Assembly: GCF_900113765.1 (NCBI RefSeq)
Contig: NZ_FOQO01000003.1
Coordinates: 591,590-655,589, forward strand
Length of the DNA: 64,000 bases
Reading direction: 5' to 3'
Source: Parapedobacter indicus
GTDB taxonomy: Bacteria; Bacteroidota; Bacteroidia; Sphingobacteriales; Sphingobacteriaceae
Shown: piece after piece, positions 18,269-27,536 of the stretch
How positions within the stretch are numbered: position 1 is the first letter of the stretch
Layout of the letters: each line of letters opens with the position of its first letter
Program-made: the position numbers and the translations under genes
Notes under the pieces: generated by a model
Seen by the model: the letters and a program-made list of their open reading frames with translations, nothing else
The model's database searches: none
Told to the model about the DNA's origin: nothing

Positions 18269-18332
18269 CACCATAGACTAATCAATTAAATCAACGCTAC
18301 CGATTCGTCGGCTATACGTTAACGTTTAGAAT

Positions 18333-19442
18333 ATGCCACAGGAAAACAAACGGCTTCTGTCATTGGACGCCCTCAGGGGGTTCGATATGTTTTGGATAAC
18401 CGGAGGGGATGACCTCGTTCATATCGCAACGAAACTATTCGGCTGGGGATGGCTTGCCGTGCTATCGCAGCAGTTTCATCATCCGGAGTGGAACGGGCTG
18501 ACGGCATACGACTGCATCTTTCCCCTTTTCATTTTCATGGCCGGGGTATCTGTACCCTTTTCGTTGGGCAGCCGCATGGAAAAGGGAGTACCCAAGTATA
18601 AATTGGCAAGAAAAGCCGTACAACGCGGCCTTATCCTGGTTTTGCTGGGCATCATTTATAACAACGGAATACTGGTCAAATCTTTTTCCGAAATGCGGTA
18701 TGCAAGTGTATTGGGCCGGATCGGCCTGGCAGGTATGTTTGCGCAACTGCTTTACCTGTATAAGCCTTCGGCATTAAAGCTGTTGACCCAAGGAGTCATT
18801 CTTCTGTTGGGCTACTGGGCGTTCCTTAGCTGGTTTCCCGTTCCCGGCTGTCCGGTGGGAACGATGACCATGGAGTGCAATCCGGCCAGTTATCTCGATC
18901 AGCTTATCCTGCCTGGAAAATTATATAAGGGTATTCACGACCCGGAAGGCATTGTATCCACCGTCCCTGCCGTGATGACAGGTTTGCTGGGGATATTGGC
19001 CGGCATGCGGATACGAGGCAATACGGGTCAGTCCGGCGAACAAAAAGCGCAATACCTAGTTCTGTATGGAGTCATAGCGCTCACCCTGGGTATTATATGG
19101 TCGTTCTTCTGGCCGCTTAATAAAAATTTATGGACCGGATCTTTCGTGCTGGTCGTAGGCGGTATCAGCTTTCTTCTGTTGGCACTTTTCTATTGGATTA
19201 TCGACGTAAAAAAGCGGCAGCGATGGACCCTGTTTTTTGTGGTCATCGGCACCAATTCAATCGTCATTTACCTGCTTAGCCACTTTGTTGATATCGGATA
19301 TACGGCCAACGCCTTGTTTGGCGGAGTACTTGCATTCTTCGGGCCGGATACCGTCGAGTTGGGGCAGGTAGTAACCTATATCGTGGTACAATGGTGTCTT
19401 ATGTATGTGTTGTATAAAAACAGATGGTTTCTTAAGGTATAA
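18333..19442 (+). CDS. HGSNAT-like / DUF5009 membrane acyltransferase
   Basis: 369 residues with about 10 hydrophobic helices. The opening RLLSLDALRGFDMFWITGGDDL and the following HPEWNGLTAYDCIFPLFIFMAGVSVPFSL are characteristic of the heparan-alpha-glucosaminide N-acetyltransferase/DUF5009 family. The conserved His and Asp of that first loop are present. These proteins are thought to move an acetyl group from cytosolic acetyl-CoA across the membrane to a sugar amine. Transcribed alone from two good promoters and followed by a terminator hairpin at 19546. A role in acetylating amino sugars would suit the neighbouring glycan-use genes, but this is inference. Confidence 0.85.
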   Translation: MPQENKRLLSLDALRGFDMFWITGGDDLVHIATKLFGWGWLAVLSQQFHHPEWNGLTAYDCIFPLFIFMAGVSVPFSLGSRMEKGVPKYKLARKAVQRGLILVLLGIIYNNGILVKSFSEMRYASVLGRIGLAGMFAQLLYLYKPSALKLLTQGVILLLGYWAFLSWFPVPGCPVGTMTMECNPASYLDQLILPGKLYKGIHDPEGIVSTVPAVMTGLLGILAGMRIRGNTGQSGEQKAQYLVLYGVIALTLGIIWSFFWPLNKNLWTGSFVLVVGGISFLLLALFYWIIDVKKRQRWTLFFVVIGTNSIVIYLLSHFVDIGYTANALFGGVLAFFGPDTVELGQVVTYIVVQWCLMYVLYKNRWFLKV

Positions 19443-19545
19443 GCGACTGCTCCCTCCTTTCCCAAAGCTTCATGAATAGATGCTGTAGGACATCTTCAAG
19501 GTTCCACCAATATTAAGAAAAAATGCTACTACACATAACCCGGTG

Positions 19546-19573
19546 AACGTCAAATGACGCATTTGGCGTTTTC
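19546..19573 (+). terminator. Intrinsic terminator after the acyltransferase gene
   Basis: AACGTCAAATG, loop ACG, CATTTGGCGTT (11-bp stem with one G-U pair), then TTTTC on the plus strand. Confidence 0.7.
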
Positions 19574-19592
19574 AAAAAACCTTTGCCAAAAT

Positions 19593-20252
19593 CTATTGCT
19601 TAACGTGAAGCCCATCGCTATTGCCACGTAAAAAAGGCTCCAGCTGTCCATAGTGTGAAATGATATCGTATCCATCCATCGCACTAAGTGTGTCATAGTG
19701 GTCATATACCACCGCATCAATTCCCAGCTCTTTTGCCGCCTGAATCTCCGAATGGATATCATCTCCTATTACAAGAATATCTGCAGGTTGCAGCCCATGG
19801 TCAGCAGCTATTTTCTGAAAGATATCCTTTTTGGTGTGCGTGGAGGCCGAAGGATCGACAACATAGCAGGCGTCAAAATCATCACGTATCCTAAGCTGAT
19901 TAATTTTACTTTCCTGCAGTCTGTTAAAACCGGTAGTAACCAGAAATTTAAGGCAATCGATCCTCTTTGTTAACTGATAATCATCGAACGGCTCTATGAC
20001 ACCGTCGTACTCGAGTTGGGACAGTATAGCTAACCCTTCTTCAATCAAGGTGTCACCAAAACGAAATTTTGTGGCAACGACCTGAAAAGGCTTCCGTTGG
20101 ATGGCATCCTTGATTTCGGCCATCTCACCCTGATAGGCTCCGGATTGTTCAATGATGGCGAACAGGTCAGCAAAGAGCTTGTCGCCGATCGCATGCACGG
20201 GATATATCGTATTATCCAGATCGAAGATGATGGCTTTCTTTTTTGCGGTCAT
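19593..20252 (-). CDS. HAD family hydrolase (phosphatase)
   Basis: 219 residues from the ATG at 20252, which puts haloacid-dehalogenase motif I (IIFDLDNTIYP) near residue 10 as usual. A frame extension to 20318 would add 22 unconserved residues. Motif II is the Thr of LVTTGFNRLQ, and motif IV is VIGDDIHSEIQAAKELGIDAV with the Mg-binding Asp pair. A helical cap of the C1 type (about residues 20-90) suggests a small phosphorylated substrate such as a phosphosugar or phosphoglycolate. Cytosolic. Monocistronic, convergent with the acyltransferase gene. Confidence 0.88.
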   Translation of the reverse strand: MTAKKKAIIFDLDNTIYPVHAIGDKLFADLFAIIEQSGAYQGEMAEIKDAIQRKPFQVVATKFRFGDTLIEEGLAILSQLEYDGVIEPFDDYQLTKRIDCLKFLVTTGFNRLQESKINQLRIRDDFDACYVVDPSASTHTKKDIFQKIAADHGLQPADILVIGDDIHSEIQAAKELGIDAVVYDHYDTLSAMDGYDIISHYGQLEPFLRGNSDGLHVKQ

Positions 20253-20472
20253 GACATCGTGGTTGTTTGCCGTTTTTGGCAAATGTTTACGAATATAAAA
20301 ACTTCTTCCTACTTTCATGGAATAAGAGTGGAGGTAATACGTCGGAAATCACAATTATTATTTACAAATTTGGAGACCCTTGCGCGATATGCTTGAAGGG
20401 CCAATTAGTTTAGCAACACAAATGAATCAGTGGAGCTAACATAAACATAACATTACAGCAATATTCTTTTTT

Positions 20473-20480
20473 TAAGTTTG
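20473..20480 (+). promoter_or_regulatory. Candidate promoter of the second PUL's sigma gene
   Basis: TAAGTTTG matches TAnnTTTG. It covers the TTG at 20478 that opens the longest frame, so transcription would begin after it; the real start codon must lie downstream. Confidence 0.45.
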
Positions 20481-20504
20481 ACCACCGGAAATGGAGGTGT
20501 AGCA

Positions 20505-21044
20505 TTGAAACAAATCGACAAACGACAGCGTATCATCATCATCTACAACAAGTTCTGGAAAGAACTGTATGTCACTGCTTTTCGCAGGCTACACAGCGAA
20601 GAGAATACGGAGGACATCCTACAGGATCTTTTCCTCTCGCTGCTGGAGAAGGATGTCGTCCTAGATAACGACCCATCCGTCCGTGCGTTTCTCCATACCC
20701 GTCTGAAGAGTCGCATCATCGATTTCTACCGAAGGGAGGCCCTTCAAACCACTTATAAGAAGCAAGCCCACGTACAAGAACCCAACGTTGTATATACAGA
20801 CACCCAGTTACTAACGCAAGAGCTGGAGACCGTGATGCAGCGGGAAATCGACAAGCTACCCACCAAAATGCGGGAGATATTCCGGCTGAGTCGGGAAGAA
20901 AGTCTCACCAATGAAGAGATTGCCACCCGTTTGGATATTTCGGGCAAGACCGTCAGGAACCAGCTCAGCACTGCGCTCAAGAAGATTAAAATGACCGTCC
21001 ATGAATATTGTGCGGTGATCATCGCTTTGTTTACCACTGTCTAA
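20505..21044 (+). CDS. ECF RNA polymerase sigma factor (second PUL)
   Basis: 179 residues from the TTG at 20505, preceded six bases upstream by GGAGGT (20493-20498), an unusually good Shine-Dalgarno site for this phylum. The longer frame from 20478 would begin inside the -7 element. Region 2 reads FWKELYVTAFRRLHSEENTEDILQDLFLSLLEKD, including the DI-QD-FL core-binding motif. Region 4 is LPTKMREIFRLSREESLTNEEIATRLDISGKTVRNQLSTALKKI. It is typical of sigma factors that sit next to a FecR anti-sigma gene and switch on the SusCD genes downstream. FecR follows 55 bases later. Confidence 0.92.
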   Translation: MKQIDKRQRIIIIYNKFWKELYVTAFRRLHSEENTEDILQDLFLSLLEKDVVLDNDPSVRAFLHTRLKSRIIDFYRREALQTTYKKQAHVQEPNVVYTDTQLLTQELETVMQREIDKLPTKMREIFRLSREESLTNEEIATRLDISGKTVRNQLSTALKKIKMTVHEYCAVIIALFTTV

Positions 21045-21099
21045 TTTTTTTTGGGACAAATGGCTTTCCCGTTCGGTTGTATAATTAAACGGGCAGTCA

Positions 21100-22068
21100 A
21101 TGGACAAAAAGGAGCTATATCAACTATTAAACAAATCCAAAAAAGGAATTCTCACCCCTCAGGAACAAGCGAAGCTTGACCAGTGGTATGCCGACTTTGA
21201 CGTCACAGCCAAAGACCTCGATGTATTTGCAGACGGACGGCACGAAAAGGAAGTACGCAAGCGACTGTTGGATAGAATATTAGATAACGTACCGAACACA
21301 CGGTCCCGCACGGTCTTCCGGATTCGCAAGCCCATTCAATGGGCGGCGGCAATCTTATTGGTGAGCGCCGCTACGCTCCTTTACTACCAAAGACTCCCTC
21401 ACCGGATGGCATCGCGCCTGGCGGAAAATCATCAAACAAGCACAGCCCCAACGGGCAAGCTTCTAAACGTCCGCCTGGAGGATGGTTCCGAAATTCTCCT
21501 CAACGCCGGATCGACCGTGTCCTACCCCAAACAGTTTGCAGGAGGCATCCGGGAAGTCTATCTGGAAGGCGAGGCTTTCTTTCATATCGCTCCCGATGCG
21601 GCGAAGCCGTTTATCGTCAAGACCGGCAAAATGGACATCCGCGTGCTGGGCACTTCGTTCAATGTGCGCGCACACCCGAATATGGACCAAGCGAAAGTAA
21701 CCGTTGCTACGGGCAAGGTGAGCGTGGAGGCCAACGGAAAGACCTTAAGCCTGCTCAATCCCAATCAGGAGATAAGCTACGACAAAGAAACCACCCAATT
21801 TGAGGTCGCTAATACCGATGCTAAGCTGGCCACTTCGTGGCAAACCGGTGAGATACGGCTCGATGGCGTATCCTTCCAGGAGCTAGCCATCGTTATGAAA
21901 AACACGTGGGGAATGACACTAGAAACCAGCAGTGAACGGCTGAAATCCGCAAATTATAAAACGACCTTCCATGCTACGAACCGCCTCGACGATGTCATGC
22001 AGGTGATCGGAAAAATGACGAATGTAAATTATGAAATCAAGAACCAAAAAATCGTACTGTATGAATAA
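21100..22068 (+). CDS. FecR family anti-sigma factor (second PUL)
   Basis: 322 residues. The N-terminal cytosolic part (1-80) would hold the sigma factor. One membrane helix lies at about 84-100 (IQWAAAILLVSAATLLYY). The periplasmic FecR domain follows, with SEILLNAGSTVSYPKQFAGGIREVYLEGEAFFHI and GTSFNVRAHP. The C-terminal DUF4974/STN-like domain is VSFQELAIVMKNTWGMTL ... VNYEIKNQKIVLYE. It would sense substrate-loaded SusC through the STN domain of the next gene and release the sigma factor. Confidence 0.93.
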   Translation: MDKKELYQLLNKSKKGILTPQEQAKLDQWYADFDVTAKDLDVFADGRHEKEVRKRLLDRILDNVPNTRSRTVFRIRKPIQWAAAILLVSAATLLYYQRLPHRMASRLAENHQTSTAPTGKLLNVRLEDGSEILLNAGSTVSYPKQFAGGIREVYLEGEAFFHIAPDAAKPFIVKTGKMDIRVLGTSFNVRAHPNMDQAKVTVATGKVSVEANGKTLSLLNPNQEISYDKETTQFEVANTDAKLATSWQTGEIRLDGVSFQELAIVMKNTWGMTLETSSERLKSANYKTTFHATNRLDDVMQVIGKMTNVNYEIKNQKIVLYE

Positions 22069-22090
22069 ATAGACAAAGACAAAACAAAAA

Positions 22091-22119
22091 AACGGAAGTT
22101 GCTTTGAACAACTCCCGTT
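22091..22119 (+). promoter_or_regulatory. Leader hairpin upstream of the second SusC gene
   Basis: An 11-bp stem with one mismatch (AACGGAAGTTG / CAACTCCCGTT) and a 7-base loop, preceded by an A-tract and 97 bases before the SusC ATG. Read on the minus strand it has terminator form (stem then T-tract), but no minus-strand gene ends here, which favours a leader element. A similar hairpin precedes the third SusC gene. Confidence 0.45.
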
Positions 22120-22215
22120 AACGGTAATCAAACGCTACTAACGTGCCGTGGAAAGTTTGTTAGAGCGTTCTAGTGATCAATGGCATTGTATAACCATTAA
22201 ACAACATTCAAATTT

Positions 22216-25200
22216 ATGAAAAAAAACATCAAGACGATTATGAGAATCACCTCAATAATCATCGTGGTAATCGTAGGCTTTAGCAGCATGGTCTTTAGCA
22301 CGGAAAGCCGTGCCCAAAATCTGAATAAAATCCGCATAACGATTCGAATCGATAATGAAAGCATGGCCGAGGTGCTAGGCAAAATAGAAACCCTGTCGGG
22401 CGTGCCTTTCTCATATGAAAAAAGCCTGCTCAATAAAATTTCAGTGCCGGCGCAATCCTTTCGCAAAGAAACATTATCGACGGTATTGGACCGCTTGCTT
22501 ACCAAAATAGGCTATGATTATGAACTGATTAACCATAATGTGGTCGTCGCCCCGAAATCCGAAGTGCCGACCGTAAACCCTGCGCTCGGCGGTATTCACC
22601 CAGCAGGCCGATCGCAGGCCGGCCCAGAGCAGGCCCTGCAACAGCTCCTAATGAATCGTGGCGAACTTACCTATGCCGAAAAGCCGCAGCGCCAGACCGT
22701 CACCGGAAGCGTACGGGATGAGCAAGGAAACCCACTGGCTGGGGTATCCATCGCCGTCAAAGGTAGCAACCGTACCGATGTAACCAACGGGGAGGGAAAC
22801 TTCAGCATTGCCGCTAACGCGGGCGAAGTGCTTGTCTTCTCATTCGTCGGCTTCCAATTGCAGGAAGTGACGGTTCCCGTTTCTTCGACCCTAGACGTCG
22901 TGTTGATCGCCGATATGCAAAACCTCAACGAAGTAGTCGTTGTCGGTTACGGCACGCAAAAGCGGGTCAACCTCGCCGGGTCAGTATCTTCCATTACCGG
23001 TGATGAAATCACCAAAACGCCCGTGGCGTCTGTGTCAAACACCTTAGCAGGGCGTCTTCCCGGATTGATCACGTTACAATCCACTGGCCTGCCCGGCTCC
23101 GACAATGCGACCTTGAAGATCCGCGGCTTCGACGGCCCGTTGGTGCTGATCGACGGCGCTGAAGGCAATATCAACGCCATCGATGCCAACGAAATCGAAT
23201 CCATCTCTGTATTGAAAGACGCTTCGGCATCCATCTACGGCGCGCGGGCGGGCAACGGGGTGATCCTGATCACCACGAAACGGGGACAGACGGGAAAACC
23301 GACGCTCACACTCAATACCTCCACCACTTGGCAGGGGATTACCAATATGCCGCGCATGGCTTCTTCGGGCCAGCTGGCGGAAATGCGGCGCGAAGGACAC
23401 ATCCAGGGCGGCCAACCGGAGGCAACGGCACCTTATACGCCGGAAGAAATCCAAAAATTTTACGAAGGGGGCGACCTGCAATACCCCAATACCGATTGGT
23501 ACGATCTGCTGATCCGGACGTGGTCGCCACAACAGCAGCATAACCTCTCGGTACGGGGCGGCAGCGAAAAAATCAAATACTATGGGATGCTGGGCTACCT
23601 CAAGCAGGAGACGTTTTTCAAACGTAGCGATGCCGGGTATCAGCGGTATAACCTCCGTTCCAACATCGATGCGACGATCACCGAAGGACTCACCGCACGG
23701 ATGGACCTATCCACCTCGATTGGTATGCGCGATTACACCACGCGGAATCTGGACGACAATATTTGGGGCGACTTCTGGAATACCCAACCCATGTATCCGG
23801 CCGAATTTCCCGACAAGGATAAGATTCCCTACGCCGAAGGTGGTGGTACCGGCGGTGCACACATCACGACCGACCGCGAGTTATCTGGCTACAGCGACCG
23901 CCGGAGCCAAGACCTCCGGGCCGTATTCGAACTGGCTTACGACTTCCGCCCCATCCCTGGCCTGAAGGCGAAAGCGCTGGTAGACTACAAGCAGAATTAT
24001 GCATCAACCAAAAACTTTTCCAAACCGGTTCCGTTCTACCGGTATGACTTCGCGGCCGATGTATATACCCATGCGGGCGCTTTCGGCAGCACAGCGAATC
24101 TCTCCTACAACCTGCCCAGCGGGCGGCAAATCCTATCGCAGGGCTCCCTGGCATACGACCGAGTGTTCAATGACGTACACGATGTGAGTGTACTGGCGCT
24201 GTTTGAGTCGACCGACTATTACGACGACTACGTTTCGGCCGCCCGTTCAAATTTCCTCACCCCTGAAATCGACCAGATGCTGGCCGGCAGCACCGAGGGA
24301 ATGACCAATAATGCAGGTACCACCGAGATGGGACGGATGAGCTGGGTGGGACGTCTGAACTATTCGTTTGACAACCGGTACATCGTGGAAGCCACCTTGC
24401 GTGCCGACGCTTCTGCCAAATTCCCGCCCGCTACGCGGTGGGGCTACTTTCCCGGTATATCCCTCGCCTGGCGGTTGGAGCAAGAGGCCTTCCTCAGCGA
24501 CTTTCACGCATTGGACGCCCTGAAGCTGCGTGCCAGCTACGGCGCCTCCGGCAACGACAACGTGGGCAACTTCGCCTACATCACTGGATACGACATCAGC
24601 AGCTCGGCAACCGGAGGCTCCTACCTCTGGGGCAGCAGCCGATATCCGGGCATTCTTTCCAAAGGCCTGCCAAACCCGAACCTCACCTGGGAAGAGCTGA
24701 AGATCTACAACGCGGGAACGGACTTCTCGTTCTGGAAAGGACAGTTCTATGGTTCAGTTGACGCCTTTTACCGCCAACGCACGGGCATTCCGGCCAACCG
24801 GCTGATCACACTGCCCTCCACCTTCGGGGCATCCCTGCCTGCGGAAAATCTCAACAGCACCGACACACGCGGCTTTGAGGTAATGCTGGCTACCCGGAGC
24901 CAAGCAGCAGACCTACGCTGGGACATCCGTGGCAACATCTCCTGGGCGCGCTCGAAATGGATTGACTACGAAGAACCCGACTACGTGGATGCCGACCAGA
25001 AGCGGATTAACAAAAAATCGGGCCACTGGACAGATCGCACGTTCGGCTACCTATCTGATGGCTTGTTTACCAGCCAAGAAGAAATCGACAACCTGCCCTA
25101 CGACCAGGATCTGCGGGACAACACCACCTTACGCCCCGGCGATGTCAAATACCTGGACTCGAACAGCGATGGGGTGATCGATTGGAAAGACCAGGTCGAG

Positions 25201-25674
25201 ATCGGCCAGGGTACCGTTCCCACCTGGATTGTCGGGCTGAATCCTACCTTCCAGTATAAAGGATTCGATCTGGATTTCCTATTACAGGGTGCGCTGGGAT
25301 TCCATGTCGTTGCCTCCATCAATGGCAACTCGGAAGAATTTTACAACAACCGCTGGACGGCCGAAAACAACGACCGAAATGCGATTATCCCTCGTTTGGG
25401 CGGCGCATCCGCTAATGGGTGGCTATCGGATTACCGGCTGGTGAAAGGCGATTACCTGCGTTTGAAATCCGTCAATATCGGCTATACATTCAAAAAGGAA
25501 TTGTTCGGATCGGTGGGCATCCAAAGCCTCCGCCTCTTCGCCTCGGGCGTGAATCTCTTCACGGTCAGCGCACTCAACAAATATGCCCTCGACCCTGAAA
25601 TGCCTTCTGGCAGGGGATCCCTGTACTATCCGCAACAGCGCAACCTGTCGTTCGGACTGACACTCATCCTCTAG
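22216..25674 (+). CDS. SusC/RagA family TonB-linked outer-membrane transporter with STN domain
   Basis: 1152 residues. Signal peptide to about residue 35 (FSTESRAQN), then an STN domain at about 40-110 (ITIRIDNESMAEVLGKIETLSGVPFSYEKS ... DYELINHNVVVAPK). A linker leads to the carboxypeptidase-regulatory-like domain (VTGSVRDEQGNPLAGVSIAVKG), the plug with IESISVLKDASASIYGARAGNG, and the barrel ending LSFGLTLIL. The STN domain would contact the FecR protein encoded just upstream. With the SusD at 25715 it imports a glycan or other oligomer. Confidence 0.95.
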   Translation: MKKNIKTIMRITSIIIVVIVGFSSMVFSTESRAQNLNKIRITIRIDNESMAEVLGKIETLSGVPFSYEKSLLNKISVPAQSFRKETLSTVLDRLLTKIGYDYELINHNVVVAPKSEVPTVNPALGGIHPAGRSQAGPEQALQQLLMNRGELTYAEKPQRQTVTGSVRDEQGNPLAGVSIAVKGSNRTDVTNGEGNFSIAANAGEVLVFSFVGFQLQEVTVPVSSTLDVVLIADMQNLNEVVVVGYGTQKRVNLAGSVSSITGDEITKTPVASVSNTLAGRLPGLITLQSTGLPGSDNATLKIRGFDGPLVLIDGAEGNINAIDANEIESISVLKDASASIYGARAGNGVILITTKRGQTGKPTLTLNTSTTWQGITNMPRMASSGQLAEMRREGHIQGGQPEATAPYTPEEIQKFYEGGDLQYPNTDWYDLLIRTWSPQQQHNLSVRGGSEKIKYYGMLGYLKQETFFKRSDAGYQRYNLRSNIDATITEGLTARMDLSTSIGMRDYTTRNLDDNIWGDFWNTQPMYPAEFPDKDKIPYAEGGGTGGAHITTDRELSGYSDRRSQDLRAVFELAYDFRPIPGLKAKALVDYKQNYASTKNFSKPVPFYRYDFAADVYTHAGAFGSTANLSYNLPSGRQILSQGSLAYDRVFNDVHDVSVLALFESTDYYDDYVSAARSNFLTPEIDQMLAGSTEGMTNNAGTTEMGRMSWVGRLNYSFDNRYIVEATLRADASAKFPPATRWGYFPGISLAWRLEQEAFLSDFHALDALKLRASYGASGNDNVGNFAYITGYDISSSATGGSYLWGSSRYPGILSKGLPNPNLTWEELKIYNAGTDFSFWKGQFYGSVDAFYRQRTGIPANRLITLPSTFGASLPAENLNSTDTRGFEVMLATRSQAADLRWDIRGNISWARSKWIDYEEPDYVDADQKRINKKSGHWTDRTFGYLSDGLFTSQEEIDNLPYDQDLRDNTTLRPGDVKYLDSNSDGVIDWKDQVEIGQGTVPTWIVGLNPTFQYKGFDLDFLLQGALGFHVVASINGNSEEFYNNRWTAENNDRNAIIPRLGGASANGWLSDYRLVKGDYLRLKSVNIGYTFKKELFGSVGIQSLRLFASGVNLFTVSALNKYALDPEMPSGRGSLYYPQQRNLSFGLTLIL

Positions 25675-25714
25675 GGCTAGATAAAAAAACGTAACATTCA
25701 ATTAAAACGAACAG

Positions 25715-27523
25715 ATGCAAACGTTAGCTAACCATAAAACGAATTCTATAGGCCGGGTGCTCATCCCGTGTCTTTTGGTATTTTTTTCCGCCTGTAACGT
25801 GCTGGACAAAGAGCCCTTGGACGTTATTCCCGAAACCATCGTATGGAATGACGAAAAGCTGGTAGATGCCTACCTGACCGGCGCCTACCTCAATACCACC
25901 GTGCTCCATAACGAAGCCGATGACGTACACAATTCGGGCAAGCCTTTTTTCTCGATCTTCTACGTCAATAATGTGAGCGATGAGTCGAAGTCAACGTCCA
26001 ACTTCTCGGGCAACGCCTACCAATTCAAGGTGAATGGGCTCAAGATCAACGGCGGACTGCTGGAATATTGGGAACGGCCTTACAAAGTAATCCGCACGTT
26101 GAACGAGATCATCGAAAATCTGCCCTCCTCCACGGTAAGCGAGACCTTCAAAACCCAAAAGATCGCCGAAGCGCGATTCCTCCGGGCCTTCAACTATTTC
26201 TACATGGTGAAACGCTATGGGGGATTGCCGCTGATTCTGAAGGTACAGCAAGATACCGACCCACAGGAAGCGTTATATCCTAAGCGCAACACCGAGCAGG
26301 AGGTGTATGATTTTATCATCGCCGAGGGCAAGGCCATCCTAGATGACCTTCCGGAAATCGACGACACCAATTGGGGCCGCCCTTCCCGGTATGCGGCACT
26401 TGCGCTCATTTCACGTGCGGCACTTTATGCCGGTAGCATTGCTGCATACGGCGAAGTTGACTTGGGAGGCACGATCGGTATTGAGCGCGGACAGGCAACG
26501 CGGTATTACGAAGCGTCCCTGGAAGCTTCCTCACAGATCATCGATGGCGGACAATTCCAGCTTTATAACGACAATCCCGACAAGACCGCCAATTTCAGGG
26601 AGCTTTTCCTCACCAAGCGCAACACTGAAGTGATCTTCGCCGTGCAGCATGACGGAAGCGATAAGGATTACGCTGGTGCCGGCTGGGCTTATGACTACTT
26701 CCAATGCCCCTTCCCCAACGGCTGGGCCAACGGTATCCACGATGCGCCTTACCTGGAGTTTGCCGAGGCATTTGAATACATCGACGGTAGGCCGGGTACG
26801 ATCGATTTTGATGACCTACAAGGGCAACTGATCACTACCGGCGAGTTGTGGGCCGGTAAGGATCCGCGCTTTTTGGCCACCGTATACACACAAGATACGA
26901 AATGGCAAGGACGTAACCTCGACTTTTACAACGGTATCCGACAAGAGGATGGCACGGTATTGACCACCGGATCCTATAAAGGCGTGCTCGCCAATGGCGA
27001 CCAGAAAGTTACCCAAACCGGCTTTGGCGTACTCAAATACCTAGATGAAAAGAAAGACAATGGCAACAGCTCGACCGCCGGCATCTTCGGCTCCACTCAG
27101 GATTTTATCGTCTTTCGCTATGCTGAGATATTGCTCAACTATGCCGAAGCGGCCTATGCCCTAGGCAGGGACGATGACGCACTGGATGCATTGAATCAGG
27201 TGCGCAAGCGGGCAGGCATCTCACAATTAACTTCTTTAACGTTAGCGCGTATCCAAAACGAGCGCCGTGTCGAACTCGCGTTCGAAGGCCACCGCTATTG
27301 GGACCTCAGGCGTTGGCGCATTGCGGAAGATTACCTATCCCGCAACCAGAGCGGCATCCGGTATATCCTGGATTACACCACCCGCAAGTTTTTGGTGGAA
27401 AAGCGGCTGAACCTGGATGGTGCCGTCAACCCGCCCATCTTCGAGGAGCAGCATTACTACTTCCCGATCACCCTGGCACGTACCGCTAACAATCCCAACT
27501 TAGTTGAAAACCCCGGATATTAA
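25715..27523 (+). CDS. SusD/RagB family lipoprotein (second PUL)
   Basis: 602 residues, longer than most SusDs. The signal peptide ends at LVFFSAC, a lipobox, so the Cys would be lipidated. The SusD helical-repeat core is visible in QKIAEARFLRAFNYFYMVKRYGGLPLI and in the C-terminal RIQNERRVELAFEGHRYWDLRRWRIAEDYL. The sequence ends NPNLVENPGY, the usual SusD C-terminus. It partners the SusC gene 40 bases upstream and is followed after 13 bases by the metallophosphoesterase gene. Confidence 0.95.
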   Translation: MQTLANHKTNSIGRVLIPCLLVFFSACNVLDKEPLDVIPETIVWNDEKLVDAYLTGAYLNTTVLHNEADDVHNSGKPFFSIFYVNNVSDESKSTSNFSGNAYQFKVNGLKINGGLLEYWERPYKVIRTLNEIIENLPSSTVSETFKTQKIAEARFLRAFNYFYMVKRYGGLPLILKVQQDTDPQEALYPKRNTEQEVYDFIIAEGKAILDDLPEIDDTNWGRPSRYAALALISRAALYAGSIAAYGEVDLGGTIGIERGQATRYYEASLEASSQIIDGGQFQLYNDNPDKTANFRELFLTKRNTEVIFAVQHDGSDKDYAGAGWAYDYFQCPFPNGWANGIHDAPYLEFAEAFEYIDGRPGTIDFDDLQGQLITTGELWAGKDPRFLATVYTQDTKWQGRNLDFYNGIRQEDGTVLTTGSYKGVLANGDQKVTQTGFGVLKYLDEKKDNGNSSTAGIFGSTQDFIVFRYAEILLNYAEAAYALGRDDDALDALNQVRKRAGISQLTSLTLARIQNERRVELAFEGHRYWDLRRWRIAEDYLSRNQSGIRYILDYTTRKFLVEKRLNLDGAVNPPIFEEQHYYFPITLARTANNPNLVENPGY

Positions 27524-27536
27524 ATAGAAAGCAGCC

